Positions 1-8,482 of a stretch of 64,000 nt of DNA are shown one piece after another. The position numbers and the translations under genes are program-made. Under the pieces are notes generated by a model that saw only the letters and a program-made list of their open reading frames with translations, was not told where the DNA came from and did not search any database. The stretch's first letter is position 1. Every line of letters starts with the position of its first letter. This DNA comes from JAYOEY01 sp038116945 (GTDB taxonomy: Bacteria; Pseudomonadota; Alphaproteobacteria; MPNO01; UBA2964): NCBI GenBank assembly GCA_038116945.1, contig JAYOEY010000018.1:10037-74036 (forward strand), written 5' to 3'.

Positions 1-188
1 AGGATGGTGATGCCCCGTTCGCGTTCGAGGTCGCCGGTATCGAGGGCCTGCGACTGCACCGCCTGGTTTTCGCGAAACATGCCCGACTGGCGCATCAGAC
101 AATCGACGAGCGTCGTCTTGCCGTGATCGACATGGGCGACAATAGCGATATTGCGGAGCTTCGCCGCAGCGGTGTTTGTATCAGTCAT
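1..188 (-). CDS. typA: Ribosome-associated GTPase TypA/BipA, N-terminal part
   Basis: Partial gene: the first 62 codons are present and the rest lies beyond the left edge. The protein begins MTDTNTAAAKLRNIAIVAHV. It contains the Walker A/G1 sequence AHVDHGKTTL followed by DTGDLERERGITIL, the switch region of BipA/TypA translational GTPases. These bind the ribosome and help subunit assembly and stress adaptation. The ATG at 186-188 is the natural start because the family motif begins about 10 residues later. It is transcribed divergently from the solute-binding protein at 393; the roughly 200 bp between them has no recognisable gene. LepA or other EF-G-like GTPases are less likely because of the RNIAI and DLERERGITI wording. 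Confidence 0.93.
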   Translation of the reverse strand, partial: MTDTNTAAAKLRNIAIVAHVDHGKTTLVDCLMRQSGMFRENQAVQSQALDTGDLERERGITI

Positions 189-392
189 GGGGATCAGGCC
201 GTATTCCGGGTGGCGTCCGTATATAGGAGTTGGGGCACCGAGGGCAAGCGGATTGCGGAACGAAGCGCCAGATAGGCGTCTGTTCCTCATCCCTTCCGGA
301 AATTGTGGAATTTTTGTAGCGCAGGACGCGAATCTGGCGTGGAATAACGGCAGGCGGGCATCCTGCTCGACCAGATTACAGGGAGAAGCCTT

Positions 393-1418
393 ATGTCGTT
401 CAAATCACTGTGGGCCGTTCCGGCAGCCTTGCTGGGGGTGGCGCTGGCCAGCCCGGCGGCGGCCGACGCCGTTTCGGATTTTTACAAGGACAAGCAGGTG
501 ACGATCATCGTCGCGGCGGGACCGGGCGGCGGCCACACGCAGTACTCGCAGCTGCTTGCGCCATACCTGAAAAAATACATTCCGGGAAAGCCGACCTTTG
601 TGACGCAGAACATGGGCGGCGCCGGCGGCACCAAGGCGGCGAACTACCTCTATAACAGCGCCGCGCAGGACGGCAGCGTCGTAGGTATCCTGCTGTCGGA
701 TACGCCGTTTGCGGCGAGGCTGCGCACGACGGGCGTCAAGTACCGGCCCGAAAAATTCCATTATCTGGGAGGCGCCGACGATACGCAGAGCGCGTTCGTC
801 CTGTTCAAGAGCGCCGGCGTCAAAACGCTCGACGACGTGAAAAAGAAACAGGTCCTGATGGGATCCACCGGCAAGGGGTCGCAGACCTTCATCGTGCCGA
901 CGCTGGCCAATGCGCTTCTCGGCACCAAGTTCAAGGTCATCACCGGTTACCGCGGAATGGGCGGCATCTATCTAGCCATGGATCAGGGCGAGGTTTCCGG
1001 CTTCCAGTCGGTCTATTCGTCGCCCAAATCGTTGCGGCCGCAATGGTTCGAGCAGGACAAGCTGGTCGTTCTGGCGGCCAACGCGCTGACGCCGCTGCCG
1101 GATCGTCCGAACGTGCCGCTGCTGAAGGACCTCGTCTCGGATCCGACCGACAGGAAAATTCTTGAGCTGATTGGCGGAAACGGGACGCTCGGCCGGGGCT
1201 GGCTCGTGCCGCCGGGCGTGCCGTCCGCGCTGGTCGCGGGGCTTCGCGCCGGTTTCGAAAAGGCGCTCAACGACCAGGAGGCGCAGTCTTCGGCACTCAA
1301 GCGCAAAATGACATGGGCGCCGGTAAAATGGCAGGACATGCAGGCCCATGCCAACCTGATCGGCGAGGCCGATGCCGCCCTTTTTGTCCGCGTCAGGAAA
1401 CTGCTTGGGATGAAATAG
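393..1418 (+). CDS. Bug-family tripartite tricarboxylate transporter substrate-binding protein
   Basis: This 341-residue exported protein has a signal peptide (hydrophobic residues 7-22, AxA-type site near ASPAAADA). The mature protein follows the Bug/TctC pattern: KQVTIIVAAGPGGGHTQYSQ near the start, then a NMGGAGGTKAANYLY segment typical of the ligand-binding loop. Family members capture carboxylates such as citrate, aromatic acids or amino acids in the periplasm, usually for TctAB-type permeases. No tctA or tctB lies nearby, so this is one of the many orphan Bug proteins and its ligand is unknown. An AGGGAGA ribosome site precedes the ATG. Two hairpins follow the stop. Confidence 0.88.
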   Translation: MSFKSLWAVPAALLGVALASPAAADAVSDFYKDKQVTIIVAAGPGGGHTQYSQLLAPYLKKYIPGKPTFVTQNMGGAGGTKAANYLYNSAAQDGSVVGILLSDTPFAARLRTTGVKYRPEKFHYLGGADDTQSAFVLFKSAGVKTLDDVKKKQVLMGSTGKGSQTFIVPTLANALLGTKFKVITGYRGMGGIYLAMDQGEVSGFQSVYSSPKSLRPQWFEQDKLVVLAANALTPLPDRPNVPLLKDLVSDPTDRKILELIGGNGTLGRGWLVPPGVPSALVAGLRAGFEKALNDQEAQSSALKRKMTWAPVKWQDMQAHANLIGEADAALFVRVRKLLGMK

Positions 1419-1440
1419 GACGCGAACAACGGAAACCGCG

Positions 1441-1472
1441 CGGCGGTCCTCGTCCCTGTCCGGGGACCGCCG
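1441..1472 (+). terminator. GC-rich hairpin after the Bug gene
   Basis: A 9-bp stem CGGCGGTCC/GGACCGCCG (1441-1449 with 1464-1472) encloses a 14-nt loop and is followed within a few bases by a short T-run. It lies 22 bp after the stop of the upstream gene. The T-tract is weak, so efficiency is uncertain. Confidence 0.5.
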
Positions 1473-1485
1473 TCAGGCGTTTTCA

Positions 1486-1517
1486 AAATTCAGTCATCTG
1501 ATCAAACGACTGAATTT
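1486..1517. terminator. Perfect 10-bp inverted repeat between convergent genes
   Basis: AAATTCAGTC (1486-1495) pairs perfectly with GACTGAATTT (1508-1517) across a 12-nt loop. An A-run on one side and a T-run on the other allow it to work in both directions. It sits between the Bug gene and the convergent lipoprotein gene that ends at 1534, so a bidirectional intrinsic terminator is the natural reading. Confidence 0.6.
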
Positions 1518-1533
1518 CACTCGGCAAAGCTGG

Positions 1534-1980
1534 TTATTGAGTCGCTCCGGCGCCCGTGTATGAGAGGGTCCGAATCCTTTCTCGTCCATCCTTCGGATCC
1601 ACGAGACTCGGATATATTCGTCCGACAAGAATGCCAAAGCCTACGGTGGTTTCAACAAAGCGTTCCTGCCTGGCACCAATGGAAAATGTCAGCTTCTTTT
1701 CGACCTCGGTTTCCGTGGTGACTTCGTAGTTTCCAGGAGGAACGTCCTCGAAAAATACACCGCCCGGAACGGATTGCCCTACCAGTTTCCCGTTAAGATG
1801 GATACCAGGCTGCAGGGCGGCGCCGAACGGAGAGGCGTCGCGGAAAAAGTAAATGCGTCCCGTCTTGTCCGTAAGGGTAGGCAAAGTGCTCTCGATCTTC
1901 GAAAAATCGGGACCGCTGGCGCAGGCTGTTGCGAGGAAGAGCGCTACGAGAGAGAGAAACCTGACTGTAAGACGTTTCAT
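1534..1980 (-). CDS. DUF2846-like small lipoprotein
   Basis: A 148-residue lipoprotein precursor: a hydrophobic leader is followed by a lipobox ending at Cys20 (FLATAC), which predicts a lipid-anchored periplasmic protein. The body includes GRIYFFRDASPFGAALQPGI, LNGKLVG and VPPGNYEV, the pattern of DUF2846-type domains (short beta-rich domains with a PEGA-like feel). No biochemical role is established for the family. It is the second gene of a pair, starting 14 bp after another small lipoprotein gene, so the two are probably co-transcribed. Both are visibly less GC-rich than their neighbours. Confidence 0.72.
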   Translation of the reverse strand: MKRLTVRFLSLVALFLATACASGPDFSKIESTLPTLTDKTGRIYFFRDASPFGAALQPGIHLNGKLVGQSVPGGVFFEDVPPGNYEVTTETEVEKKLTFSIGARQERFVETTVGFGILVGRIYPSLVDPKDGRERIRTLSYTGAGATQ

Positions 1981-1994
1981 TGTTTGTTTCCTGC

Positions 1995-2396
1995 TCAGTT
2001 ATCCCTTGTTTGAATGGGGCTCGGCTCGCTCAGTGGAGAAAACGCTGATTGTACGGGCAGCCAGAAGCCGACCCATTTATTCCCCGATATAACGATATAG
2101 GCCTCGGATGCATGTTTTCCTTCGGCCATTAATACGGTGTCGAGCGGCTTAAAGACCGTTCCCTGGGTAATTCGACCTATTGTTTGCCAATGTGAAGAAA
2201 CCTTCAGGTGGCTGCCATAGCCCGCCGTGGAATATCCGACAGCGGAAGCGGTAATCACGATGGTGCGTGGGGTTGCCGATTCGTCGGGAATAAAATCTGC
2301 ACGTTGAACTTCGATATCGGATGCGCATGCCGACAAAAGGAGAGTTGCCAGTACTCCCCACATCCAAACCGCTCTGCGACAAAATTCAATTCGCAT
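1995..2396 (-). CDS. Small lipoprotein of unknown function
   Basis: 133 residues with an N-terminal hydrophobic stretch and lipobox (LLLSAC, Cys at about residue 24). The mature part (SDIEVQRADFIPDESATPRT onward) is beta-rich with no family I recognise. It is the first gene of a two-gene lipoprotein unit and lies 14 bp upstream of the DUF2846-like gene. The 196 bp between it and prfC holds no convincing gene and is AT-richer than the surroundings. Both lipoproteins may have been gained recently. Function is not predicted. Confidence 0.6.
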   Translation of the reverse strand: MRIEFCRRAVWMWGVLATLLLSACASDIEVQRADFIPDESATPRTIVITASAVGYSTAGYGSHLKVSSHWQTIGRITQGTVFKPLDTVLMAEGKHASEAYIVISGNKWVGFWLPVQSAFSPLSEPSPIQTRDN

Positions 2397-2592
2397 GGTT
2401 CCATCGTTGCAAATCGGGTTCTTGGTAACGTATGCCGAGAACCGATTTGTTCGATATCAAGAATCGACACAAATTCAACAAAAAATACCTTGGGATCAGG
2501 AAGCGTTCGATCCCTTTGAGATCGAAGTGGTGTGTCGGTTTCCCGTTGTTTGCCGTGCTTTCCAGCCATGCCAGGCCGGGTACTGCGCTTTT

Positions 2593-4182
2593 CTAGGCGA
2601 GTTGCTCTTTTACCTTCAGGAGCTGGATTTTCGGCCAGTCCTCGCCCGCCCGGTTGAGGTGCCAGGCATTGCGGGCGAGAAACACGGGATCTCCCCGATG
2701 GTCGTCGGCGATGTCGCCTCTGTTGCCATTGACGAATTTCTTGATTTCGCCGTCTTCGCCGCCAAGCCAGCGGGCGGTCATCAGGCTGGTCGGTTCGAAC
2801 CGGACCGGGACGTCGTATTCGGTGCGGATGCGGTCGGCCAGGATTTCGAACTGCAGCGCGCCGACCACGCCGACGATCCAGTCAGTGCCGATGCGCGGTT
2901 TGAACACGCGGGCGACGCCTTCCTCGGCGAGCTGCTGCAGCGCGCGGCCCAGATGCTTGGCGCGCATCGGATCTGTCGGGCGCACCGCCTGCAGATGTTC
3001 CGGCGCAAAGCTGGGTATCCCGGTAAAGCTCAACGTTTCGCCCTCGGTCAGCGCGTCGCCGATATGCAGGTTGCCGTGGTTCGGGATGCCGATGATGTCG
3101 CCGGCCCAGGCTTCTTCGGCCAGTTCCCGGTCGCGGGCGAGAAACAGGACAGGATTGTGCAGCGCGATCTGCTTGTCGGTGCGTACGTGGCGCAGCTTCA
3201 TGCCGCGTTTGAAGTGACCTGAACACAGCCGGAAGAACGCGATGCGGTCGCGATGCTTGGGGTCCATGTTGGCCTGAATCTTGAAAACGAACCCGGCCAC
3301 CTTGTCCTCGGTCGGCTCGATCGGCCGCTCGACAGTCGATTGCGGGCGCGGCGTCGGCGCGTTCGTCGCCAGCCCGTCCATCAGCTCCGCCACGCCGAAC
3401 GCGTTGATCGCGCTGCCGAAATAGACCGGCGTCAGATTTCCTTCGAGATAGGCCTCGCGGTCGAAAGGCGGGCACAGCCCGCGCGCCATCTCCACCTGTT
3501 CGCGCAGTTCGGCGACGGCGGCGGCGGGCAGAAGTTCGTCGAGACGGGGATCGTCCAGCCCCGTGCAGGTTTCCACCTGGTGCGGTTTTTCGCCGCGGGC
3601 GCCGCGGTCGACGAGAACCAGTTGGTCGCGCAACAGGTCGTAGCAGCCGAGAAAACCGCGTCCCATGCCGATCGGCCAGCTTGCCGGGGTGACATCGATC
3701 TGCAGGGTCTGTTCGATCTCGTCGAGCAGTTCGAACGGATCCTGCGCTTCGCGGTCCATCTTGTTGATGAAGGTCGTGATCGGCATGTCGCGCAGGCGGC
3801 AGACCTCGAACAGCTTGCGGGTCTGGGGCTCGATACCGCGCGCCGCGTCGATCACCATCACCGCGGAATCGACGGCAGACAGCACCCGGTAGGTATCTTC
3901 GGAGAAATCCTCATGGCCCGGCGTATCGAGCAGGTTGAAGGTTCTGTCCTCGTATTCGAACGTCATTACGGAGGCGGTGACGGAAATTCCGCGTTCGCGC
4001 TCGACCTTCATCCAGTCCGAGCGCGCGCGGCGCTGTTCGCCGCGCGCCTTGACCGCGCCGGCGAGCTGGATCGCGCCGCCGAACAGCAGCAGCTTCTCGG
4101 TCAGCGTCGTCTTGCCCGCGTCGGGATGCGAGATAATTGCAAAGGTCCGCCGGCGGGCGATTTCTGAGGGCAGGGTTTCCAT
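2593..4182 (-). CDS. prfC: Peptide chain release factor 3
   Basis: RF3 is the cytoplasmic GTPase that recycles RF1/RF2 from the ribosome after termination. Choosing the ATG at 4180-4182 gives 529 residues, the same length as E. coli RF3. The protein starts METLPSEIARRRTFAIISHP. GTPase motifs are clear: HPDAGKTTLTEK (G1), DTPGHEDF (G3) and NKMDRE (G4), followed by RF3-typical PIGMGRGFLGCYDL and C-terminal VVGALQFEIL. A longer in-frame start 13 codons upstream adds a sequence without family similarity and was not used. It is divergent from the TAXI gene at 4359. Confidence 0.96.
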   Translation of the reverse strand: METLPSEIARRRTFAIISHPDAGKTTLTEKLLLFGGAIQLAGAVKARGEQRRARSDWMKVERERGISVTASVMTFEYEDRTFNLLDTPGHEDFSEDTYRVLSAVDSAVMVIDAARGIEPQTRKLFEVCRLRDMPITTFINKMDREAQDPFELLDEIEQTLQIDVTPASWPIGMGRGFLGCYDLLRDQLVLVDRGARGEKPHQVETCTGLDDPRLDELLPAAAVAELREQVEMARGLCPPFDREAYLEGNLTPVYFGSAINAFGVAELMDGLATNAPTPRPQSTVERPIEPTEDKVAGFVFKIQANMDPKHRDRIAFFRLCSGHFKRGMKLRHVRTDKQIALHNPVLFLARDRELAEEAWAGDIIGIPNHGNLHIGDALTEGETLSFTGIPSFAPEHLQAVRPTDPMRAKHLGRALQQLAEEGVARVFKPRIGTDWIVGVVGALQFEILADRIRTEYDVPVRFEPTSLMTARWLGGEDGEIKKFVNGNRGDIADDHRGDPVFLARNAWHLNRAGEDWPKIQLLKVKEQLA

Positions 4183-4358
4183 GGGTGGCGGGTATGTGGC
4201 ACCGGCGGTCCGGCGCGTCAAGGATCGATCGGTTTGCGCGCTGGCATCCCTTGCGGGGCGTTCGATTTGACCCTACGCTTTTGGGGGCATGGCGGCGATA
4301 ACAATCACGACCCGCCGGCGCAGTCTTCACGGGCTCATATTTCAGGGAGAAACAGACC

Positions 4359-5339
4359 ATGAAAGCGACAGTCTTCACGTTATCCGCGCTTGCCGGAGCG
4401 GCCATGCTGGCGATGGCCGTCACATCCGGCGCCGCGTTGGCGCAGTCGAAACCCGATATCCGGATTTCCACCGGGCGTCAGGGCGGCGCGTACTACAACA
4501 TGGCGGCGGTTGTCGCCGATGCGCTTTACCGCAGCGGCAAGGTCAACTCGGCAACAGCGGAATCGTCCTCCGGCGGTCCGGAAAACATGCGTCTCCTGAC
4601 CAAGGGCACGGTGCAGATCGGCGCGACCGACATGGTCTGGTCGGTCAAGGCGCGCAACGGCGAGAAGCCGTACACGCAGAAGCACGATATCTACACCGTC
4701 GCGCCGCTCGGCCAGTGGCCTCTGTTCTTCGTGACCCCGGCCGATTCCAAGATCAAGACCATCGCTGATCTCAAGGGACGGCGCGTCGCCGTCGGCGCGC
4801 GCGGCAGCGGAATGGAAAACCACACGCGGCTGATCCTCGGCGCAGCGGGCATGACGTTCGACGACATCAAGCCGATCTATCTTTCCTTCCGCCCCGGCGC
4901 GCGCGCCGTGAAGGACGGCAAGGCGGAAGCTCAGTTCCAGTGCTGCATTCCCAACCCGGCGCTGACGGAACTCAGCGAGCTGTCGAAGGTGCGCGGCGTC
5001 GAGCTGGGCGCGGCCAAGGCGAAGATCATGGCCCTGCCGGTCTATGGCGAAATGACGCTCAAGAAAGGCGCGTTCAAGGGCCAGCCGGCCGATATTCCGG
5101 CGATTGCCGACGTCAACGCCTGGTACGCGCACAAGAGCCTGCCGGACGATGTCGCCTATCTCTACGCGAAAACCATCATCGACAACTACAAGACCTTCGC
5201 GAAGAAGATGCCGCAATTCGCTACCGTGGGCGACATTCACGCCCAGGTGAAGACGAAGGGCATCAAGGCGCTTGAAATCGGCGCGCCGCTGCATCCCGGC
5301 GCGATGAAGGCATACAAGGACGCCGGAATCCTGAAATAA
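4359..5339 (+). CDS. TAXI-family TRAP transporter solute-binding protein
   Basis: 326 residues with a cleavable signal peptide (AMAVTSGAALAQS, cleavage near residue 29). The mature protein opens KPDIRISTGRQGGAYYNMAA, the TAXI hallmark of a GxxGGxYY-like ligand-binding loop. Later motifs GRRVAVGARGSGMENHTRLI and LHPGAMKAYKDAG (C-terminal) fit the family. It captures a small acid in the periplasm for the fused 4TM/12TM permease encoded 85 bp downstream. An AGGGAGA ribosome site lies about 8 bp before the ATG. The ligand cannot be read from sequence; TAXI systems are linked to glutamate, ketoglutarate and other carboxylates. Confidence 0.9.
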   Translation: MKATVFTLSALAGAAMLAMAVTSGAALAQSKPDIRISTGRQGGAYYNMAAVVADALYRSGKVNSATAESSSGGPENMRLLTKGTVQIGATDMVWSVKARNGEKPYTQKHDIYTVAPLGQWPLFFVTPADSKIKTIADLKGRRVAVGARGSGMENHTRLILGAAGMTFDDIKPIYLSFRPGARAVKDGKAEAQFQCCIPNPALTELSELSKVRGVELGAAKAKIMALPVYGEMTLKKGAFKGQPADIPAIADVNAWYAHKSLPDDVAYLYAKTIIDNYKTFAKKMPQFATVGDIHAQVKTKGIKALEIGAPLHPGAMKAYKDAGILK

Positions 5340-5362
5340 GGGAGGCGGCAGCCTCCTTCCAT

Positions 5363-5386
5363 CCTCCCCCCGTTCGCGGGGGGAGG
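5363..5386. repeat. Intergenic GC-rich palindrome in the TRAP operon
   Basis: CCTCCCCCC (5363-5371) pairs with GGGGGGAGG (5378-5386) around a GTTCGC loop. A smaller GGAGGC/GCCTCC hairpin (5341-5346 with 5351-5356) sits just before it, directly after the TAXI stop codon. Such C-run/G-run palindromes are dispersed in many alphaproteobacterial genomes. Here it may attenuate transcription or stabilise the binding-protein mRNA, which would give more binding protein than permease. Confidence 0.5.
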
Positions 5387-5424
5387 GGGCGGAGCCGCAG
5401 GTTCGCCATGATCACGCATATCCG

Positions 5425-7377
5425 ATGACGGATTTACCCGAAGACAAGGGCGCTCCAGTGCCGGCGTGGTGCGACCAGCTGCGGTCCGTCCTTGCGGTCG
5501 CCATCTTCGTTTTTGGCGTCTGGACAGTTCTGACCTGGCATTTCGACGACGCCGAAATCCGCGCGATCTTTCTCGGATTCACCCTTCTCTACAGCCTGAG
5601 CTTCTTCGGGCCCGGCAAGCGGGCACGCGGCAAGGTCGGACTCGCCGCCGACCTGCTGGCGGCGGCGCTCGGCATATGCGTCGCGGGCTATATCGCGCTC
5701 GATTTCGAGAACGTGTTCAACCGTGCCGGAGCGGTCACCGATCTCGACCTGGTGGTGGCGTCCGCCGCCATCGTCGTGATCCTCGAGGCGACGCGGCGCA
5801 CCGCCGGGTGGGCGTTGCCGATCCTGTCGGTCGTGTTCCTGCTGTATCCGCTGGTTTACGGGCCCTACATGCCGGGGCTGCTCAAGGCCTCGCCGTTCGG
5901 GCTCGAGCGCGTGCTGACCGGCCAGTATCTGTCGCTCGACGGCATTCTCGGTCCCGCCATCAAGGTGATGATCGACTACATCTTCCTGTTCATCATCTTC
6001 GGCGCGTTCCTGCAGCGCTTCGGCGTCACCGAGTTCTTCATCGATTTCGCCAAGGCGATCGCCGGAAACAAGAAGGGCGGCAGCGCCAAGGTCGCGGTCG
6101 TCGCGAGCTCGCTGATGGGCACGGTATCGGGCAGCGCGGTCGCCAACGTGGTGTCGACCGGGGTGATCACCATCCCGATGATGCGGCGCGAAGGCTATCA
6201 GGCGGCGTTCGCCGGTGCGGTCGAGGCATCGGCCAGCACCGGCGGGCAGATCATGCCGCCGATCATGGGGGCAGCGGCGTTCCTGATGTCGGAGTTCGCC
6301 CGCATTCCCTATTCGGAAATCATCCTGCACGCGCTGGTCCCCGCGATCCTCTATTTCGGAACCGTCTGGCTCGCCGTGCATTTCGAGGCGATCCGGCTGG
6401 GGCTGAAAGGCGCAGCGTCGGAGACGCTGCCGCGGCTCTGGCCGGTCCTGCGCGAGCGCGGCACCGGGCTGATCCCGATCGTGTTCGTCACCACGCTGAT
6501 CATGATGGATCACAATCTCGCTGAATCCGTGCTGATGAGCATCGTCGTAACGGTGCTGTGCGCAGCGGTGACGCCGGCGATGCGGCATCTGGTGACTGTA
6601 CCCAATCTTGTCGGCGCCATCAGAGAAGGGATCGACAATTCGATCTCGCTGTTCACCGCGTCGGCCTGCGCGGGGATCGTGATCGGCGTGGTGTCGCTGA
6701 CCGGGCTCGGGCTCAAGATCAGCACCATGATCATCGACATATCCGCCGGCGTGGCGGTGGTGGCGCTGATCCTGTCGGCCATCACCTGCCTGATCATGGG
6801 GCTCGGCCTGCCGACCCAGATCATCTATCTGACGCTGGCCATCCTTGTTGCGCCGGGGCTGGTCGAGATGGGAATCTCGGTGGCGGGGGCGCATCTGTTC
6901 ATCATGTATTTCGGGATGATGTCGATGGTGACCCCGCCGGTCTGTTTCGCCGCCTTCGCGGCGGCCAGCATATCCGGGGCGAAGATGATGCAGACCGGCG
7001 TCCTCGCCTTCCGGCTTGCGCTGGCGGGCCAGTTGATCCCGTTCCTGTTCGCCTATAATCCGGGGCTGCTGCTGATCGGTGGACCGGTAGACGTGGTCCT
7101 CGACATCCTGCGCGCGCTGGCGGCCCTGTTCGCCGCCGGGCTCGCCTTCGAGATTTTCCGCCTGACGCCGTTCGAACGCGACGACACGGTGGCGAAACCG
7201 GTCATCTATCTGCGCCGGCTCATCCTCGGCTGCGCTGCCGCCTTGCTGATTTTTCCCGACATGCCGACCACGCTGGGCGGCGCCGCCCTGCTGGCCGCCG
7301 GTCTGGCGCTGGCTCTTCTGCCCGGCTACGCTGCGGCCCCGAAAGAGAAAGCGCCCGTACCCGATTCAGCGGAGTAA
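5425..7377 (+). CDS. TRAP transporter permease, 4TM/12TM fusion
   Basis: 650-residue inner-membrane protein made almost entirely of hydrophobic helices, the size of fused DctQM (small plus large TRAP subunits) permeases that pair with TAXI binding proteins. Diagnostic DctM motifs are visible: GSAVANVVSTGVITIPMMRR and ASTGGQIMPPIMGAAAFLM in the middle, and GLGLPTQIIYLTLAILVAP and FGMMSMVTPPVCFAAFAAAS later. It performs Na+-coupled uptake of the solute delivered by the upstream binding protein. It ends 4 bp before the next gene, so the lactonase-like gene is probably in the same operon. Confidence 0.93.
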   Translation: MTDLPEDKGAPVPAWCDQLRSVLAVAIFVFGVWTVLTWHFDDAEIRAIFLGFTLLYSLSFFGPGKRARGKVGLAADLLAAALGICVAGYIALDFENVFNRAGAVTDLDLVVASAAIVVILEATRRTAGWALPILSVVFLLYPLVYGPYMPGLLKASPFGLERVLTGQYLSLDGILGPAIKVMIDYIFLFIIFGAFLQRFGVTEFFIDFAKAIAGNKKGGSAKVAVVASSLMGTVSGSAVANVVSTGVITIPMMRREGYQAAFAGAVEASASTGGQIMPPIMGAAAFLMSEFARIPYSEIILHALVPAILYFGTVWLAVHFEAIRLGLKGAASETLPRLWPVLRERGTGLIPIVFVTTLIMMDHNLAESVLMSIVVTVLCAAVTPAMRHLVTVPNLVGAIREGIDNSISLFTASACAGIVIGVVSLTGLGLKISTMIIDISAGVAVVALILSAITCLIMGLGLPTQIIYLTLAILVAPGLVEMGISVAGAHLFIMYFGMMSMVTPPVCFAAFAAASISGAKMMQTGVLAFRLALAGQLIPFLFAYNPGLLLIGGPVDVVLDILRALAALFAAGLAFEIFRLTPFERDDTVAKPVIYLRRLILGCAAALLIFPDMPTTLGGAALLAAGLALALLPGYAAAPKEKAPVPDSAE

Positions 7378-7381
7378 TCCC

Positions 7382-8482
7382 TTGGCCAGAAAACAGAACG
7401 CGGCGCCGGTATACGCCTATACCGGCTGTTTTACGTCGGAAAACCGCATGGGTGAGGGAACCGGCATCGGCATCTACCGGGTGAATGCGGAAACCGGCGC
7501 GTGGCGCCGGATCGGCGTCGTCGACGGGCTGACCAACCCGTCCTGGCTGCTTGCCAACGAGGCGGGAACGATGCTGTATGCGCTGCACGCCGACATGGAT
7601 TACGTCACCTCCTTCGCCATCGACCGCGCGACCGGGGCGCTGACTGAGGCCGGGCGCGCGAAGGCGGGCGGGGTGAACGGCGTCAGCGCCAAGATCGATG
7701 CGTCCGGCAAATGGATGGTCGTTGCCAACTACGGCAGCGGACATGCCTCCGTTCTGCCGGTCAAAAGGAACGGCGCGCTGGGCGATGCCGCGCAGTCGGT
7801 CCATCTGCCGGGAGAACCCCGGCCGCGCTACCGGGTCGGCCATCAGGAAAAGGCGCACCCGCATGACGTGATGTTCGATCCTTCCGGCCGGTTCGTCGGC
7901 ATTCCCGACAAGGGTCTCGATAAAACCTTCGTTTTCAGGTTCGACGCAAGGAAAGGCCGCCTCGCCCCGGCGGGGAAGGGCGGCTTTATCGACTCGCGTG
8001 CTGGCGCCGGGCCGCGTCACATGGCGTTTCACCCGAAACTGCCAGTCGCCTGGGTGCTGAACGAGCTCGACGCGACCGTCACCACATGCCGCTGGAACGC
8101 ACGCACAGGCGTCCTGTCGCCGGTCGAGGTGAACCTGACGGTGCCCGGCGACTTCACCGGCGACAACCAGACATCGGAAATCGAATACGTGGCGGGGAGC
8201 AACACGCTCTACCTGTCGAACCGCGGTCACGACAGCATCGCGCTGTTCCGGCCCGACCGGAAAACCGGCCAGCTCAAACTGCTGGGCTGGGAAAAGAGCG
8301 GCGGAAAGACGCCCCGCTTCTTCGGTTTCGGCCCTGCCGGAAAGTTTCTCTATGTCGCGAACCTGCGCGGCAACAATATCGTCCGCTTCGCGGTAAACGC
8401 GAAAACCGGCGCGCTCAGGCGCTCAGGCACCGCCGTCCGTACGGGCAGCCCGTGCGCGATAGAGTTCGTCGCCGGCGCCTAA
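7382..8482 (+). CDS. Lactonase-family beta-propeller protein (6-phosphogluconolactonase/YbhE-like)
   Basis: 366 residues of repeating beta-propeller blades, with the YVANYGSGHASVLPV-like segment (WMVVANYGSGHASV), HPHDVMFDPSGRFV (KAHPHDVMFDP) and GAGPRHMAFHP that mark the lactonase (PF10282) family. Such enzymes hydrolyse sugar or muconate-type lactones. No signal peptide is visible, so it is likely cytoplasmic. A TTG at 7382 is the apparent start, 4 bp after the TRAP stop with a CGGAG site in front; the first ATG in frame (7448) would delete the first blade. Operon placement suggests that the imported solute is, or is converted to, a lactone. Its stop overlaps the convergent gene's stop by 3 bp. 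Confidence 0.82.
   Translation: MARKQNAAPVYAYTGCFTSENRMGEGTGIGIYRVNAETGAWRRIGVVDGLTNPSWLLANEAGTMLYALHADMDYVTSFAIDRATGALTEAGRAKAGGVNGVSAKIDASGKWMVVANYGSGHASVLPVKRNGALGDAAQSVHLPGEPRPRYRVGHQEKAHPHDVMFDPSGRFVGIPDKGLDKTFVFRFDARKGRLAPAGKGGFIDSRAGAGPRHMAFHPKLPVAWVLNELDATVTTCRWNARTGVLSPVEVNLTVPGDFTGDNQTSEIEYVAGSNTLYLSNRGHDSIALFRPDRKTGQLKLLGWEKSGGKTPRFFGFGPAGKFLYVANLRGNNIVRFAVNAKTGALRRSGTAVRTGSPCAIEFVAGA

Noticed and set aside
2797..2815. GTTCGAACCGGAC resembling a tRNA T-arm
   Set aside because: It lies inside prfC coding sequence and no cloverleaf partner is present.
5434..6894. A 486-residue minus-strand frame opposite the TRAP permease
   Set aside because: Antisense shadow in GC-rich DNA; hydrophilic and without motifs, while the plus strand has TRAP signatures.
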